Below, piece by piece: positions 48,745 to 57,711 of a DNA stretch of 64,000 nt; within the stretch, counting starts at the first letter, position 1; every line of letters starts with the position of its first letter. This DNA comes from Marinobacter nauticus (lineage in GTDB: Bacteria > Pseudomonadota > Gammaproteobacteria > Enterobacterales > Shewanellaceae): the NCBI RefSeq assembly GCF_019801015.1, contig NZ_JAHVJZ010000004.1, forward strand, positions 310,001-374,000, in the 5' to 3' direction. The notes under the pieces were generated by a model that had not been told where the DNA came from, ran no database searches, and saw nothing but the letters and a program-made list of their open reading frames with translations. Made by a program: the position numbers and the translations under genes.

Positions 48745-50190
48745 TCAGCTCAGTTCTTTTGCTGTCGCGATGACGATCTTGACGATGCCAAAGAGCATCA
48801 GAAGCAACACAGAAAACAACGCAATGTTGTAGGCCGCTTCGGGATACTGGCTCTCCTCCGGGCGGGTCGGCGACTCAACGATCATGAGATATTTCAGCTG
48901 CCGGTAGGCCTCGACCCGGGACTTCTCCAGCGAGACTTCGGATGCGGTAAACGCTTGTAACGCAAGCTCCAACTCCACCTTTAATGAGGTATAACGAGCT
49001 AACACTTCACTGATGGATTGGCCGGGGACCCTTCCCCTGTCAGAGTCCGATTGCTCAGTCCCTTGTAACGACAACCTTTCTCTCTCAATGTCTAATTGCG
49101 TCTCCAGTGCCCGAACGGCGCTTTGCATCACCAGCACCTGAGGGGCATCCGCACTCATAATGGACAGCAAAGCAGCCAGTTCCGCCCGCTTTGACGCCAA
49201 CTCTGCTTCTAAACCATAGGTGATTTGTTGGAATGCGATGCCTTCGGCTTCCGGGTCCAGCAAATTGTGTTGCTGCTGAAACAGTAAAAGTCGCTGTTTG
49301 GCGGATTCGAGCCGGGTTTCAACGAGCTGATGCTCTCCCTTGATAAAGTCCAGCTGCGACTCCGCCAACTGATGGCCAAGGGAGTTGATGTACCACTCGG
49401 CCCGCCCCACGATAGTGCGGGTTAGCTGGGCTGAGTACTCCGGTTCGAAGGCTTGGGCTTTCAAGACAATCACCCCGGATTTGTCATCCACTTCAACGGC
49501 AACCCGCTGCTGGTAGAACGTCAGAAAATCTTCTTTGCTGGACCAGGAATGCAGGCGTGAAAAGAGGTCGGCACCGCTCTCAGAGTAGTGCTCACGCAGG
49601 CTCAGTTCTGACTCGAGGAAAGCCAACATGTCTTCCGAGTGGATGTAGGCGCTGACCAACTGCGCATCGCTGGTCACCGCGGACGCCACTCCAAATCCCG
49701 AAAGCAGTGCTAAAGAGGTATCCATTGTTGCCAGCATGTCCGGTTGCTGGACAATCAACTGAGCACGACTTTCATATCGGGGGCTGGCCCAAAGAAGCTG
49801 ATAAAAGGCAAACAGCGCAATCGGCAGCAGCAAAAAGCGAAACCAGGTTGCGCGGAACAGTGCCGCTCGCGTTGTGGCTGCCGGAACCACTGGCCTTTCA
49901 TCAACCAGCGCCAGATTCTCTCGTTCATTTTCTGAGCTGCTTCGACCCGAAATGGGCACCAAATCCTGGGTTTTTTCATTCAGGCGCTGCAGCTGCTGCG
50001 ATATCGCCTCATTCTCCGGAGCCAGATTTCTGGCTCGTTGCATGATTCGCCGGGCCAATGCGACATCGTTGGGTTCAGTTTCAAGTGCCAGGGCTTTCAG
50101 GCGCTCGGGAGACTCCCACTCTTTGAGCGTTAGAGAGTCCCGGAATTTCAGAAAGCGCCTTTCAACCAGGCTGACTGCGGTTTGTGTCAT
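48745..50190 (-). CDS. kpsE: KpsE/CtrB-like capsule export inner-membrane protein
   Basis: 481 residues. Two membrane helices (about 112-130, FLLLPIALFAFYQLLW, and 455-477, NIALFSVLLLMLFGIVKIVI) flank a long periplasmic coiled-coil part, the PCP-3 layout of KpsE/BexC/CtrB. There is an additional cytoplasmic N-terminal segment of about 105 residues, including a helical repeat-like stretch (ETEPNDVALARRIMQRARNL) not present in the roughly 380-residue E. coli protein. It couples the ABC transporter to the outer-membrane channel. It overlaps kpsT by four bases. Confidence 0.88.
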   Translation of the reverse strand: MTQTAVSLVERRFLKFRDSLTLKEWESPERLKALALETEPNDVALARRIMQRARNLAPENEAISQQLQRLNEKTQDLVPISGRSSSENERENLALVDERPVVPAATTRAALFRATWFRFLLLPIALFAFYQLLWASPRYESRAQLIVQQPDMLATMDTSLALLSGFGVASAVTSDAQLVSAYIHSEDMLAFLESELSLREHYSESGADLFSRLHSWSSKEDFLTFYQQRVAVEVDDKSGVIVLKAQAFEPEYSAQLTRTIVGRAEWYINSLGHQLAESQLDFIKGEHQLVETRLESAKQRLLLFQQQHNLLDPEAEGIAFQQITYGLEAELASKRAELAALLSIMSADAPQVLVMQSAVRALETQLDIERERLSLQGTEQSDSDRGRVPGQSISEVLARYTSLKVELELALQAFTASEVSLEKSRVEAYRQLKYLMIVESPTRPEESQYPEAAYNIALFSVLLLMLFGIVKIVIATAKELS

Positions 50191-50843
50191 CGTGATAATT
50201 TCTGGTAGTGGGCTATGCCCTGTTCAATATCCTGGTAAAACGTCAGTTCACCGTTGCTGAGCACCAATGCGCTGTCACAGAACTCCCGTAACTCCCCCAT
50301 GTTGTGGCTCACCATAATCACGTTGGCGCCAACACTTTTTTCCAGCAGAGCGGACTTGGCTTTACGCCGAAATCGGGCATCACCGACTGACGTCACTTCG
50401 TCGATGAGGTACACGTCGAAATCAATGGCCACCGAACAAGCGAATGCGAGCCTTGGTCTCATGCCGCTGGAGTACCCCCTCACTGGCAGGTCAAACTGGT
50501 CTCCAAGCTCGGCAAATGCCCTCACCCGCTCTTCAAACCGGTCCAGGTCGGCTACGCCATTGATCATGCCGATAAAGCGAGTGTTCTCCCTTCCGGTCAT
50601 CTGAGGGTGAATTCCGGTGGCCAAGGCAACAGGCCAAGAGATATTGAGGTCGGTAACGACCCGGCCTTTATTCGGATACTCACTCCCGGCCAACAAACGA
50701 AACAGAGTGGATTTACCGGCGCCGTTCGCACCCAGGATGGCAATATTGTGACCGGATGGGATCTCAAAGCTCAGCTCGTTGAATACGTACTGATTACCAA
50801 GGCGTGAGGGGTAATACTTGGTGAGTTTGTCGAGTCTGATCAT
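50187..50843 (-). CDS. kpsT: KpsT-like ABC transporter ATPase for polysaccharide export
   Basis: 218 residues from the ATG at 50843, which overlaps the kpsM stop (CGATGA). Walker A ILGANGAGKSTLF, signature RGYSSGMRPRLAFA, Walker B DVYLIDEVTSVGD, H-loop MVSHN. The length equals KpsT; it lacks the C-terminal carbohydrate-binding domain of Wzt-type O-antigen exporters. It powers export of lipid-linked polymer together with KpsM. Confidence 0.93.
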   Translation of the reverse strand: MIRLDKLTKYYPSRLGNQYVFNELSFEIPSGHNIAILGANGAGKSTLFRLLAGSEYPNKGRVVTDLNISWPVALATGIHPQMTGRENTRFIGMINGVADLDRFEERVRAFAELGDQFDLPVRGYSSGMRPRLAFACSVAIDFDVYLIDEVTSVGDARFRRKAKSALLEKSVGANVIMVSHNMGELREFCDSALVLSNGELTFYQDIEQGIAHYQKLSR

Positions 50844-51625
50844 CGGCTTACTGCCTGCTTCCAGCTGACGTAATAACAGCACAGAGCCAGTGCCAACGAG
50901 CCCAGACTGCAACTCCAAAGGTAGGCAGCGCTGACACCTGCTGCACCAAAGTTGCTGTGGGTAGCCTGTCTGGAAAGCTCAATGGCGTGGAGAACCGGGT
51001 TCCAGTTCAGAAACACCCAGTATTCGGAAGGCACATCCTGAAGAGAGAAGAAGACGCCTGAAATAAAAAACATGGGCCGGGTTGCCAGCCCCAGGATTTT
51101 CTCGGTTTCCGGGATATAGCAATGCAACAGCGTCATCATCAGACCCAGTGACATGGCCATAATGCCCACCGCCAGGATGTTGGCCAGCAGCATCAATCCA
51201 TCATCGACTTGTACCTCAATCTGCAGGAAGTACATCAAGGCCCAGATAACAATCAGAACTGCCAGTTTGACCAGAAATTCAAATAACCCTACCGCCAGCC
51301 AGCTGCTGATGGGTTGCACCTGACGAAAGGCAAACAGCGCCTTGTTCTTTTGTACCGAGCGAGCGCACGCATGCAGCATGGTAAGAAAGAGTTGGATGAT
51401 GACCATGCCGTACGCCATAAAGGCGAATGTTGGCATCCCATGGGTTTCTCCCCCGTCCATCAGGCCCCTTGCAAAAGAGAGCACAAAGATGAATATGACG
51501 GGACTTGCGACCGCCCAGCTCAATCCAAACTTGTCGTTAAAGCCAGTCCTTATCTCCCGAATAAACAGCGCAAAGACGACGTCTTTCCAGATAACCCAAG
51601 GATTGCGTTTAAGTACTGTTGTCAT
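50840..51625 (-). CDS. kpsM: KpsM-like ABC transporter permease
   Basis: 261 residues from the ATG at 51625. Six predicted membrane helices, starting with the amphipathic FALFIREIRTGFNDKFGLSW entry region typical of the ABC-2 capsule exporters, then VIFIFVLSFARGLMDGG and PMFFISGVFFSLQDVPSEYW. It forms the inner-membrane channel for the polymer. It starts seven bases after the kpsD stop. Confidence 0.92.
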   Translation of the reverse strand: MTTVLKRNPWVIWKDVVFALFIREIRTGFNDKFGLSWAVASPVIFIFVLSFARGLMDGGETHGMPTFAFMAYGMVIIQLFLTMLHACARSVQKNKALFAFRQVQPISSWLAVGLFEFLVKLAVLIVIWALMYFLQIEVQVDDGLMLLANILAVGIMAMSLGLMMTLLHCYIPETEKILGLATRPMFFISGVFFSLQDVPSEYWVFLNWNPVLHAIELSRQATHSNFGAAGVSAAYLWSCSLGSLALALCCYYVSWKQAVSR

Positions 51626-51632
51626 GATGGAC

Positions 51633-53333
51633 TCAGTCGATGGCCACATTGGCAGCAACGGCAATCTGGTAGATGATCTGGGTAATGTCCTTAACCGCCT
51701 GCATCATTTTGGCGTCGACTCTGGGCAGTACGAGGATCTGATCGCCCGGTTTAAGAGGCCCACTGGCGTCAAGCACGATCATCCCATTGGGGCGAATCAC
51801 CATGATCTGCTTGTAATTGGCGCGCTCGGTAAAACCTCCCGCCCAGGCGATGTAGTCTTCAACCGTTGCCTTGGGATTGACCACCACCGCTTGTGGCATC
51901 ATCACTTCACCGCCGATATGGACCAGATCCGTCTTCGACGGAATCCACACCACGTCCCCCTGCTCAAGAAGGACATTGGCCACTTTGCCATTGTCCGCGA
52001 CGACAACCCGCCCGAGAGGCTCTATCTTTCGTGCCCGCTCGGTAAACTGAAGCACCATTCGGGCCTCTTCAGCACGGATACGTGCTTCTCCGTCCGATGA
52101 TGCCGGTGCGGTAAAGACGCTTCGTTCCAACCTTTGAAGAGACTGCTCAATCATCTCTTTCTGTTTCAACGCCACGCTTTGTCTCTGGATGTACACGTTG
52201 CTGTAATCCGCGAGGTTGGGGTCCACCTCAATGTGAGCGAGCAGGTCATGCAACCGGGTATTGCGGCGAACCGCGAAATAGGAAGGGCCAAGGTAGCTGC
52301 CCTGAACTTTGACGTCGTACACCTGCGCTCGCAGGTCGTCGTTGAACAGCAAACGGTCACCGTCTCTCAGCTCATAACGCCGAAAAGCGTCATAGGGTAA
52401 ATAGACGGAAAAAGGGCCGGACTCCCGGTCACCGGCGATACCGACATGACTCACTTTGGCCAGTGGCCGTGCATACTTGGCCAGCTCTGTTCCGGTTGCT
52501 ACCGGAGACTTGAACTCAAACCGGAAGGGATACCGAACCGCCCCAGAGACGACAACGGTAGCTTGCTGCTGCTTAACCAGGATGACGTCATTGTCCTTAA
52601 AGCTGAGACTGGGCAGCTTGCCATCCAGCAGAAAGTCATACAGGTCGAAGCGCACCAAAACCTGACCATCACGCAACACCACAATATTGCGGTAGCTCCC
52701 CCGCTCCGCATCAATCCCGCCGGCACGCTTCAGGTAGAAAAGCGGGCTATCTGACGCCATGCCTGCGTACTGACCCGGCCTCACTACGTTGCCGGTCACA
52801 AACACCGTAACTGGCGTCGCATTCAACAGGTTCACGTAGATGTTCACATCCCGCTTGTAGACCTGCTGGATCTGCTCCGTCACATACCGATTGATTCGTG
52901 AAGCCTTAACACCGGCTACCTGAATCGGACCGATGTTCTGAATGAAAATGTTGCCCTGATTATCGACAATCGCGATTTCCCCCTGATTCACTGCCCCCCA
53001 TATCCAGACGCTGATCTTGTCGCCTGGCGCTATCAGGTAGTCATCATTCAACCCATCAAACCGTTCCGATTCGTATCCGCCAGCAAACAGGTTAGCGCCG
53101 TAGGGTGGTGGTAAGCCTTCCTCCGGAACCGGCAGCAGATCCTGAACGTTTAACTCCCCGGGCAGCAGCAACCCCGAACGTGCGGGTTTGATAAATTGCT
53201 CGTCCTGAGCATCAGGGCCAATCGGCAACTCCGTGGCCATTGTGAATTCATCACTGGCCAACATCGGCCAGGGTAAACAGGCGGTCAGTATCAGAACGCC
53301 CCCGAGCAGGGACTTATTGAGAAACTGCAACAT
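51633..53333 (-). CDS. kpsD: KpsD/Wza-like polysaccharide export protein with SLBB domains
   Basis: 566 residues from the ATG at 53333 (GGGGAG three bases upstream). The signal region LLGGVLILTACLPWPMLAS contains LTAC, a possible lipobox, while A-S is a possible signal peptidase I site. The export domain YLIAPGDKISVWIWGAVNQG is followed by several SLBB units (VTVFVTGNVVRPGQYAG, ATVVVSGAVRYPF, LVHIGGEVMMPQAV). It forms the outer-membrane exit of the ABC-type system, matching KpsE/KpsM/KpsT. Its length is like KpsD rather than Wza. Confidence 0.92.
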   Translation of the reverse strand: MLQFLNKSLLGGVLILTACLPWPMLASDEFTMATELPIGPDAQDEQFIKPARSGLLLPGELNVQDLLPVPEEGLPPPYGANLFAGGYESERFDGLNDDYLIAPGDKISVWIWGAVNQGEIAIVDNQGNIFIQNIGPIQVAGVKASRINRYVTEQIQQVYKRDVNIYVNLLNATPVTVFVTGNVVRPGQYAGMASDSPLFYLKRAGGIDAERGSYRNIVVLRDGQVLVRFDLYDFLLDGKLPSLSFKDNDVILVKQQQATVVVSGAVRYPFRFEFKSPVATGTELAKYARPLAKVSHVGIAGDRESGPFSVYLPYDAFRRYELRDGDRLLFNDDLRAQVYDVKVQGSYLGPSYFAVRRNTRLHDLLAHIEVDPNLADYSNVYIQRQSVALKQKEMIEQSLQRLERSVFTAPASSDGEARIRAEEARMVLQFTERARKIEPLGRVVVADNGKVANVLLEQGDVVWIPSKTDLVHIGGEVMMPQAVVVNPKATVEDYIAWAGGFTERANYKQIMVIRPNGMIVLDASGPLKPGDQILVLPRVDAKMMQAVKDITQIIYQIAVAANVAID

Positions 53334-53712
53334 GCGCTCCCCACTCAGTCCGGTCCGCAATCTCCGGCATCAGCAACCAGCGATCATCGGTAAAACACGC
53401 CACCCGATGCAGCTGAAATACAGGGGCATTCAGGTCACTAAGGATGAGCTTCCGGCATAAACTGCCCAGGGCAGAGACGTAGCCATCCCCCAAGCGGACC
53501 TGATAGCCTTCGTAGACGAAACTTTCTCCTTCACCACCACTCTCGAGCAGTGCAGAGGCCGTATCAGGTAAAGGCCTGACTGCGGCGACAACCCCTTCAA
53601 ATTCTACGAGCGGCCGTGTTGCACTGACCTGTGGAACTGAAGACGCACATCCGGATATCAGTGTTCCCACACAAGCAGCCCAAACGAGCCTGAAAATCCA
53701 TGTCCAATTCAT
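53314..53712 (-). CDS. Small lipoprotein of the capsule export operon
   Basis: 132 residues from the ATG at 53712; a TTG at 53751 overlapping the upstream gene is an alternative. The lipoprotein signal is MNWTWIFRLVWAACVGTLISGC with the acyl Cys at 22. The mature part has EGYQVRLGDGYVSALGSLCRKL and VACFTDDRWLLMPEI. Similar small lipoproteins occur before kpsD-like genes in other capsule loci; their role is not established. It overlaps kpsD by 20 bases. Confidence 0.8.
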   Translation of the reverse strand: MNWTWIFRLVWAACVGTLISGCASSVPQVSATRPLVEFEGVVAAVRPLPDTASALLESGGEGESFVYEGYQVRLGDGYVSALGSLCRKLILSDLNAPVFQLHRVACFTDDRWLLMPEIADRTEWGAHVAVSQ

Positions 53713-53737
53713 TCTGATTAATTTTTCCGTACGAGGA

Positions 53738-54808
53738 TCAATGAGTGCCAATCAGCCTTTTGCACCAGGCCAGCATTTTCCACGTGTGTCTAATCGCCCA
53801 GTGGTAAACCACAAACAGCATCAGAAACGCCATCAACATCGACGCCTCGCTGACTTTGAAGATTTCGCCGACAATGCCTGCTGTCGAGAGGGTGAGGGCC
53901 AGCCCGCATAGAATGAAAAGTGTCTGCTTTGTGCTCAGCCCCATCCGAAGACAGATGTGGTGGAAGTGTTGCCGGTCTGCCTGAAACGGGCTCCGGCCTT
54001 GCCCGATTCGACGTAACATCACTGAGGCCATGTCCATCAATGGCAACGCAATCAGCCATAGCGCCGTAACCGGACGAAAACTGGTTTGCGGCTCTTGACT
54101 GCCCAACACCAGCAACCAGGCGATCGTAAAGCCGATCACCATCGAGCCTGCGTCACCCAGAAATATCTTTTTCAGCCTTTGATTGGGCCACTGACTGTTG
54201 AACATCAAGTAGGCGGCAATCCCACCGATATAGACCACCGACAGCAATAACCAGGGATCGCGCCCGAGCCACATCAGCAGCGCAATGCTGGACAAGGTGA
54301 TGATGCTGAGGCTGCCAGCCAGACCATCAATGCCATCCACCATGTTGAAGGCATTCATCGAGCCGATAACCGCGATCACCGTCAATAGCGGGCCAAACCA
54401 TCCTGTCTCAAGGGTTCCCCAAAGCATGAGCGAACCGAGGTTATCGATATAAAGCCCACCACCAAACACCATGACCGCAGCGGCGATAGCCTGACAAAGC
54501 AATCGATGGGATGCCCTGATACCGAAACGGTCATCAAGCGCGCCAATAACCAGCATGCTCAGTGATGCCAGGACATAGACCCTCAACAGCGCACTTGAAG
54601 GGGCAAATAAAAGCAGCGAGAACATCGCCGATAAAAAGATGGCGATTCCACCGACTAATGGGACATCACCAGAGTGAATTTTCCGTCCGCCTGGACAGTC
54701 AACCAACCCAACCTTCTCTGCGATCGGTTTCCCTGCACTTATAAATAAACAACTGAACAAAAAGGAAAATGTAAGCGGGAAAAACCCCAGAGATCCAAAC
54801 TCAAACAT
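53738..54808 (-). CDS. wecA: WecA/TagO-type glycosyl-1-phosphate transferase
   Basis: 356 residues from the ATG at 54808 (AGGAGAGGG upstream). About ten membrane helices. Motifs: DCPGGRKIHSGDVPLVGGIA (the PxxGG start of the family), NAFNMVDGIDGLAGSL with the catalytic Asp pair, and IFLGDAGSMVIGF. HFHHICLRMGLS is the C-terminal His-rich loop of WecA. It transfers GlcNAc-1-P or a related sugar phosphate to undecaprenyl phosphate. It is the first gene of the ABC-type export operon, so it is probably the initiating enzyme of that polymer. Confidence 0.93.
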   Translation of the reverse strand: MFEFGSLGFFPLTFSFLFSCLFISAGKPIAEKVGLVDCPGGRKIHSGDVPLVGGIAIFLSAMFSLLLFAPSSALLRVYVLASLSMLVIGALDDRFGIRASHRLLCQAIAAAVMVFGGGLYIDNLGSLMLWGTLETGWFGPLLTVIAVIGSMNAFNMVDGIDGLAGSLSIITLSSIALLMWLGRDPWLLLSVVYIGGIAAYLMFNSQWPNQRLKKIFLGDAGSMVIGFTIAWLLVLGSQEPQTSFRPVTALWLIALPLMDMASVMLRRIGQGRSPFQADRQHFHHICLRMGLSTKQTLFILCGLALTLSTAGIVGEIFKVSEASMLMAFLMLFVVYHWAIRHTWKMLAWCKRLIGTH

Positions 54809-55228
54809 AGATACCCTCTCCTGAAACATCCTTGTTACCAGAAAAACGTAAATACATCTGTTTCCCACATGTAACGTCGATGTCCCGAGCACCACGCATT
54901 CTCTATCGGCTCGGTGGCCAGCTCAGCGGTCAACGCCCTTTCCACAATCAACGTTAGTTCACATACGAAGAGTTGCAAATTCTGGCCTGAGTCCGCACAG
55001 ATGCAGGGGCAAATCACCACGATCGTCATGCGGGTTCAGCTAATTAGCTGTGAATAGTGAAGTCAGAGCAGCGGTGGCAGATATTGAGGGAGCAGGTGAA
55101 ATGAGTTCTGGGCAGATCGGTAAGGAGAGTTATAAATGCTTATGGTGCAGCACCATTACCCACGTTCAGGGAATAGCTGCGTCATAACATATTGAGTAGC
55201 GGGTTCGGACGTAACAGAAAGAAGCGCT
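54809..55228. other. Leader region between rfaH and the ABC-type capsule operon
   Basis: About 420 bases, all likely transcribed toward wecA. No convincing gene; a 64-codon frame at 54835-55029 (minus) shows no family features. I looked for an RfaH ops element (GGCGGTAGC) and found only a weak AAGGGCGTTGACCG on the minus strand at about 54930-54945. Confidence 0.45.
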
Positions 55229-55720
55229 TCAGAGCCGACGAAACGCCAGGTTGTCGATCGTTACTTTTTGCTGGTTACCGAGTAACTCCACCAGCAACAT
55301 ACTGCGCTTGTCACCATCAGGTTCCGCAAAGATGCCTTGAAGACTGGCAAATGGCCCTTCCAGGATCTGGACGCAGTCACCCACCTCGGGTTCACCGCAC
55401 AGCAGCTTTGGCGATCGCGCCAATTGTTGCCGAAGCCCAACAACGATGGAAGTTTCAACAGGCAGTACCTGCCCATTGGTTTTGACAATTGAGGAGATAC
55501 CCGGGATACCCAGAACCGTTCTTAACGGGGTTTGGTAAGGATCAAAGCGCACAAAGAGGTAGTTGGGAAAGAGCGGGACCGTTTCCACGGTTCGCTTGCC
55601 ACGCTTGATGCTGGCCACCTCCGCTTCTGGAAGGAAACAACCCAGCTGTCGGACTTCAAGATGCTCCCGTACGGCCTTCTCTTTTTTACCCTTGCAGTAA
55701 ACCAGGTACCAGCCCAACAT
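55229..55720 (-). CDS. rfaH: Transcription antiterminator RfaH
   Basis: 163 residues, the normal length. The N-terminal NGN domain (GWYLVYCKGKKEKAVREHLE, LFPNYLFVRFDP) is followed by a KOW-type C-terminal part (CVQILEGPFASLQGIFAE, LLVELLGNQQKV). RfaH binds ops sites in paused elongation complexes and carries RNA polymerase through long surface-polysaccharide operons. It lies at the head of the 25-kb minus-strand polysaccharide block, so it probably controls that block in cis and perhaps the Wzx/Wzy block as well. Confidence 0.92.
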   Translation of the reverse strand: MLGWYLVYCKGKKEKAVREHLEVRQLGCFLPEAEVASIKRGKRTVETVPLFPNYLFVRFDPYQTPLRTVLGIPGISSIVKTNGQVLPVETSIVVGLRQQLARSPKLLCGEPEVGDCVQILEGPFASLQGIFAEPDGDKRSMLLVELLGNQQKVTIDNLAFRRL

Positions 55721-56139
55721 CTTTAGCCCCTTATTAGCATCGTCATCAAGTGACGCCCCCTTTTACCGACCCGCAATAATATCAGCCTGTCATCGTCCTG
55801 CAAGTTAACGGAGATCTGAGGGGATTTGTCGCTCTTTTATCGTACATTTCAAAGCCGTTCGAACATAAATTAAACAGTCGGGCGCGTAGGCCCTAACATC
55901 CATACATGGCCACTAGCTTTACGGCAATTTGCTGAACATCTGATCAGTGAAATTGACATCGAATCCACATCGGGATAGAACTTGTGGGTTCACATTCCCC
56001 TGCCGGGCATCGAATCCGGTTGCGGTGGCAATGCAGTTGGCCTGCGCACTACAGTCCCAACTGCCTTGCCAGTACGCTGCTACCACGGTTCGCTCAGGCG
56101 GAAGGGTCATAATAACGACGCAAGGTAATCAACAATCTT
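55721..56139. other. Divergent intergenic region, rfaH / peptide transporter
   Basis: 419 bases between two divergent genes. It should hold both promoters. A 63-codon frame at 55919-56110 (minus) has no recognisable features. No RNA gene seen. Confidence 0.45.
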
Positions 56140-57645
56140 ATGAGCGCAAGCAAGCCGAACGCCGGTACCTTTTTAGGTCACCCCAAGGGCCTGTTCCTGC
56201 TGTTCACCACTGAACTCTGGGAACGTTTCAGCTATTACGCCATGCGCGCCATTCTGGTGCTGTATCTGGTAGACCGTGTAAGTACTGAAGGGGGCGGCGG
56301 CCTGGGTTGGACCCAAGCAGACGCCCTCTCTTTGTATGGCACCTTCACCGGCTTGGTATACCTGACTCCGCTTATCGGTGGCTGGTTGGCCGATAACGTA
56401 CTGGGTCAGCGTAAAGCGATCATGATCGGTGGCGCCATGATGGCGATCGGTCAATTCCTGCTGGGTACCCCGCACACCTGGATCCCGGGCATGGAAACCA
56501 CCGTGTTCTATCTCGGCTTGGGTGTCCTGATCCTGGGTAACGGCCTGTTTAAGCCGAACATCTCCACCATGGTGGGTGACCTGTATGAAGAGGGCGATCA
56601 CCGCCGTGACGGTGCCTTCACCATCTTCTACATGGGCATCAACGTGGGCGCCGCTCTGTCCGGCTTCCTGGTGGCCTGGGCCTACACCTTCTTCGGCAGC
56701 ACTCAGGTTGTTGACGGCGCTGAAGTCTTCGTAAACGACTGGCAGGCAGGCTTTATCCTGGCCGGTATCGGTATGCTCATCTCCCTGGTGATTCAGGCAG
56801 TGTGGGCACAGCGTCTGCTGGGCGACATCGGTAATGTGCCGGCCGCCAAGCAGGACCTGGCCAACAAGCAGAGCGCCAAGAAAGAGCCGCTGACCGCTCA
56901 GGAACGTGACCGCATCAAGGTGATCATGGTGATGGGTCTGTTCACCATCATCTTCTGGGCCGGTTTTGAACAGGCCGGTGGCCTGATGAACCTCTTTACC
57001 AACGAATTTACCGATCGCTCTCTGGGCGGTTGGGAAGTGCCGACCACCTGGTTCCAGTCTCTGAACGCCATCTTCATTGTGATCTTCGCGCCGGTTATCG
57101 CCTCTCTGTGGGTCCGTATGGGCGACAAAGAGCCGAACTCTCCGGTGAAGTTTGCTATGGGTCTGTTCCTGCTGGCCGTTGGCTTCGTATTTATGATCGG
57201 TGCTGTGGTTGAGATGGGCGGTGACCCGACGGCCAAGTCCTCCATGTGGTGGCTGGTAGGTGCGTACTTCTTCCACACCATGGGTGAGCTGTGCCTCTCC
57301 CCCATCGGTCTGTCCATGGTGACCAAACTGGCTCCGCTGCGCATCGCCTCTCTGATGATGGGTGCCTGGTTCCTGTTTATCGCTGCGGCCAACAAGATTG
57401 CCGGTATCGTGGGCTCCTTCATTGGCCACGGTGGTGAGAAAGAAGAGCAGCTGGCTAACGCCCTCTCCATCTTCGGTGGCATCGCCATCACCGCCGCCAT
57501 CTCTGGTGTGATCCTGTACTTCATGGCTGACAAGCTGGTTGACTGGATGCACGGCGCTGAAGGCCCGCACACCAAGTCCGAGGAGAAAGCGCTGGAAGAA
57601 GAAGTGGCGGTGACTGCCGACCACGAAGCCATGCCGCGCTCCTGA
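56140..57645 (+). CDS. POT-family proton:oligopeptide symporter
   Basis: 501 residues with 12-14 membrane helices. The ExxERFxYY signature is intact (ELWERFSYYAMRAILVLYL), as are LYLTPLIGGWLAD and GLFKPNISTMVGDLYEEGD (the PTR2 motif). FFHTMGELCLSPIGLSMVTK is in the C-terminal half. It imports di- and tripeptides with protons through the inner membrane. It has strongly biased, high-expression-type codon use. It stands alone, closed by a terminator. Confidence 0.94.
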   Translation: MSASKPNAGTFLGHPKGLFLLFTTELWERFSYYAMRAILVLYLVDRVSTEGGGGLGWTQADALSLYGTFTGLVYLTPLIGGWLADNVLGQRKAIMIGGAMMAIGQFLLGTPHTWIPGMETTVFYLGLGVLILGNGLFKPNISTMVGDLYEEGDHRRDGAFTIFYMGINVGAALSGFLVAWAYTFFGSTQVVDGAEVFVNDWQAGFILAGIGMLISLVIQAVWAQRLLGDIGNVPAAKQDLANKQSAKKEPLTAQERDRIKVIMVMGLFTIIFWAGFEQAGGLMNLFTNEFTDRSLGGWEVPTTWFQSLNAIFIVIFAPVIASLWVRMGDKEPNSPVKFAMGLFLLAVGFVFMIGAVVEMGGDPTAKSSMWWLVGAYFFHTMGELCLSPIGLSMVTKLAPLRIASLMMGAWFLFIAAANKIAGIVGSFIGHGGEKEEQLANALSIFGGIAITAAISGVILYFMADKLVDWMHGAEGPHTKSEEKALEEEVAVTADHEAMPRS

Positions 57646-57658
57646 TAGCGACATCCGC

Positions 57659-57688
57659 AAAAAGCCCGGGCACTGCCCGGGCTTTTTT
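57659..57688 (+). terminator. Rho-independent terminator after the peptide transporter
   Basis: AAAAGCCCGGGC / GCCCGGGCTTTTTT arms with a three-base loop. The A-run on the left lets it serve the convergent rssB transcript too. Confidence 0.9.
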
Positions 57689-57711
57689 GTGGTCGTGAGA
57701 AAGGAACAGAC

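Noticed and set aside
54925-54950. RfaH ops / JUMPstart element upstream of the ABC-type operon
   Set aside because: Only AAGGGCG of the JUMPstart is followed; the GGCGGTAGC core is missing. The presence of rfaH alone is not enough to call it.
55919-56110. 63-codon minus-strand frame upstream of the peptide transporter
   Set aside because: No family features or ribosome-binding site; lies where promoters are expected.
56173-57660. Long His-rich frame opposite the peptide transporter
   Set aside because: The POT transporter is unmistakable on the plus strand; the antisense frame is compositional.
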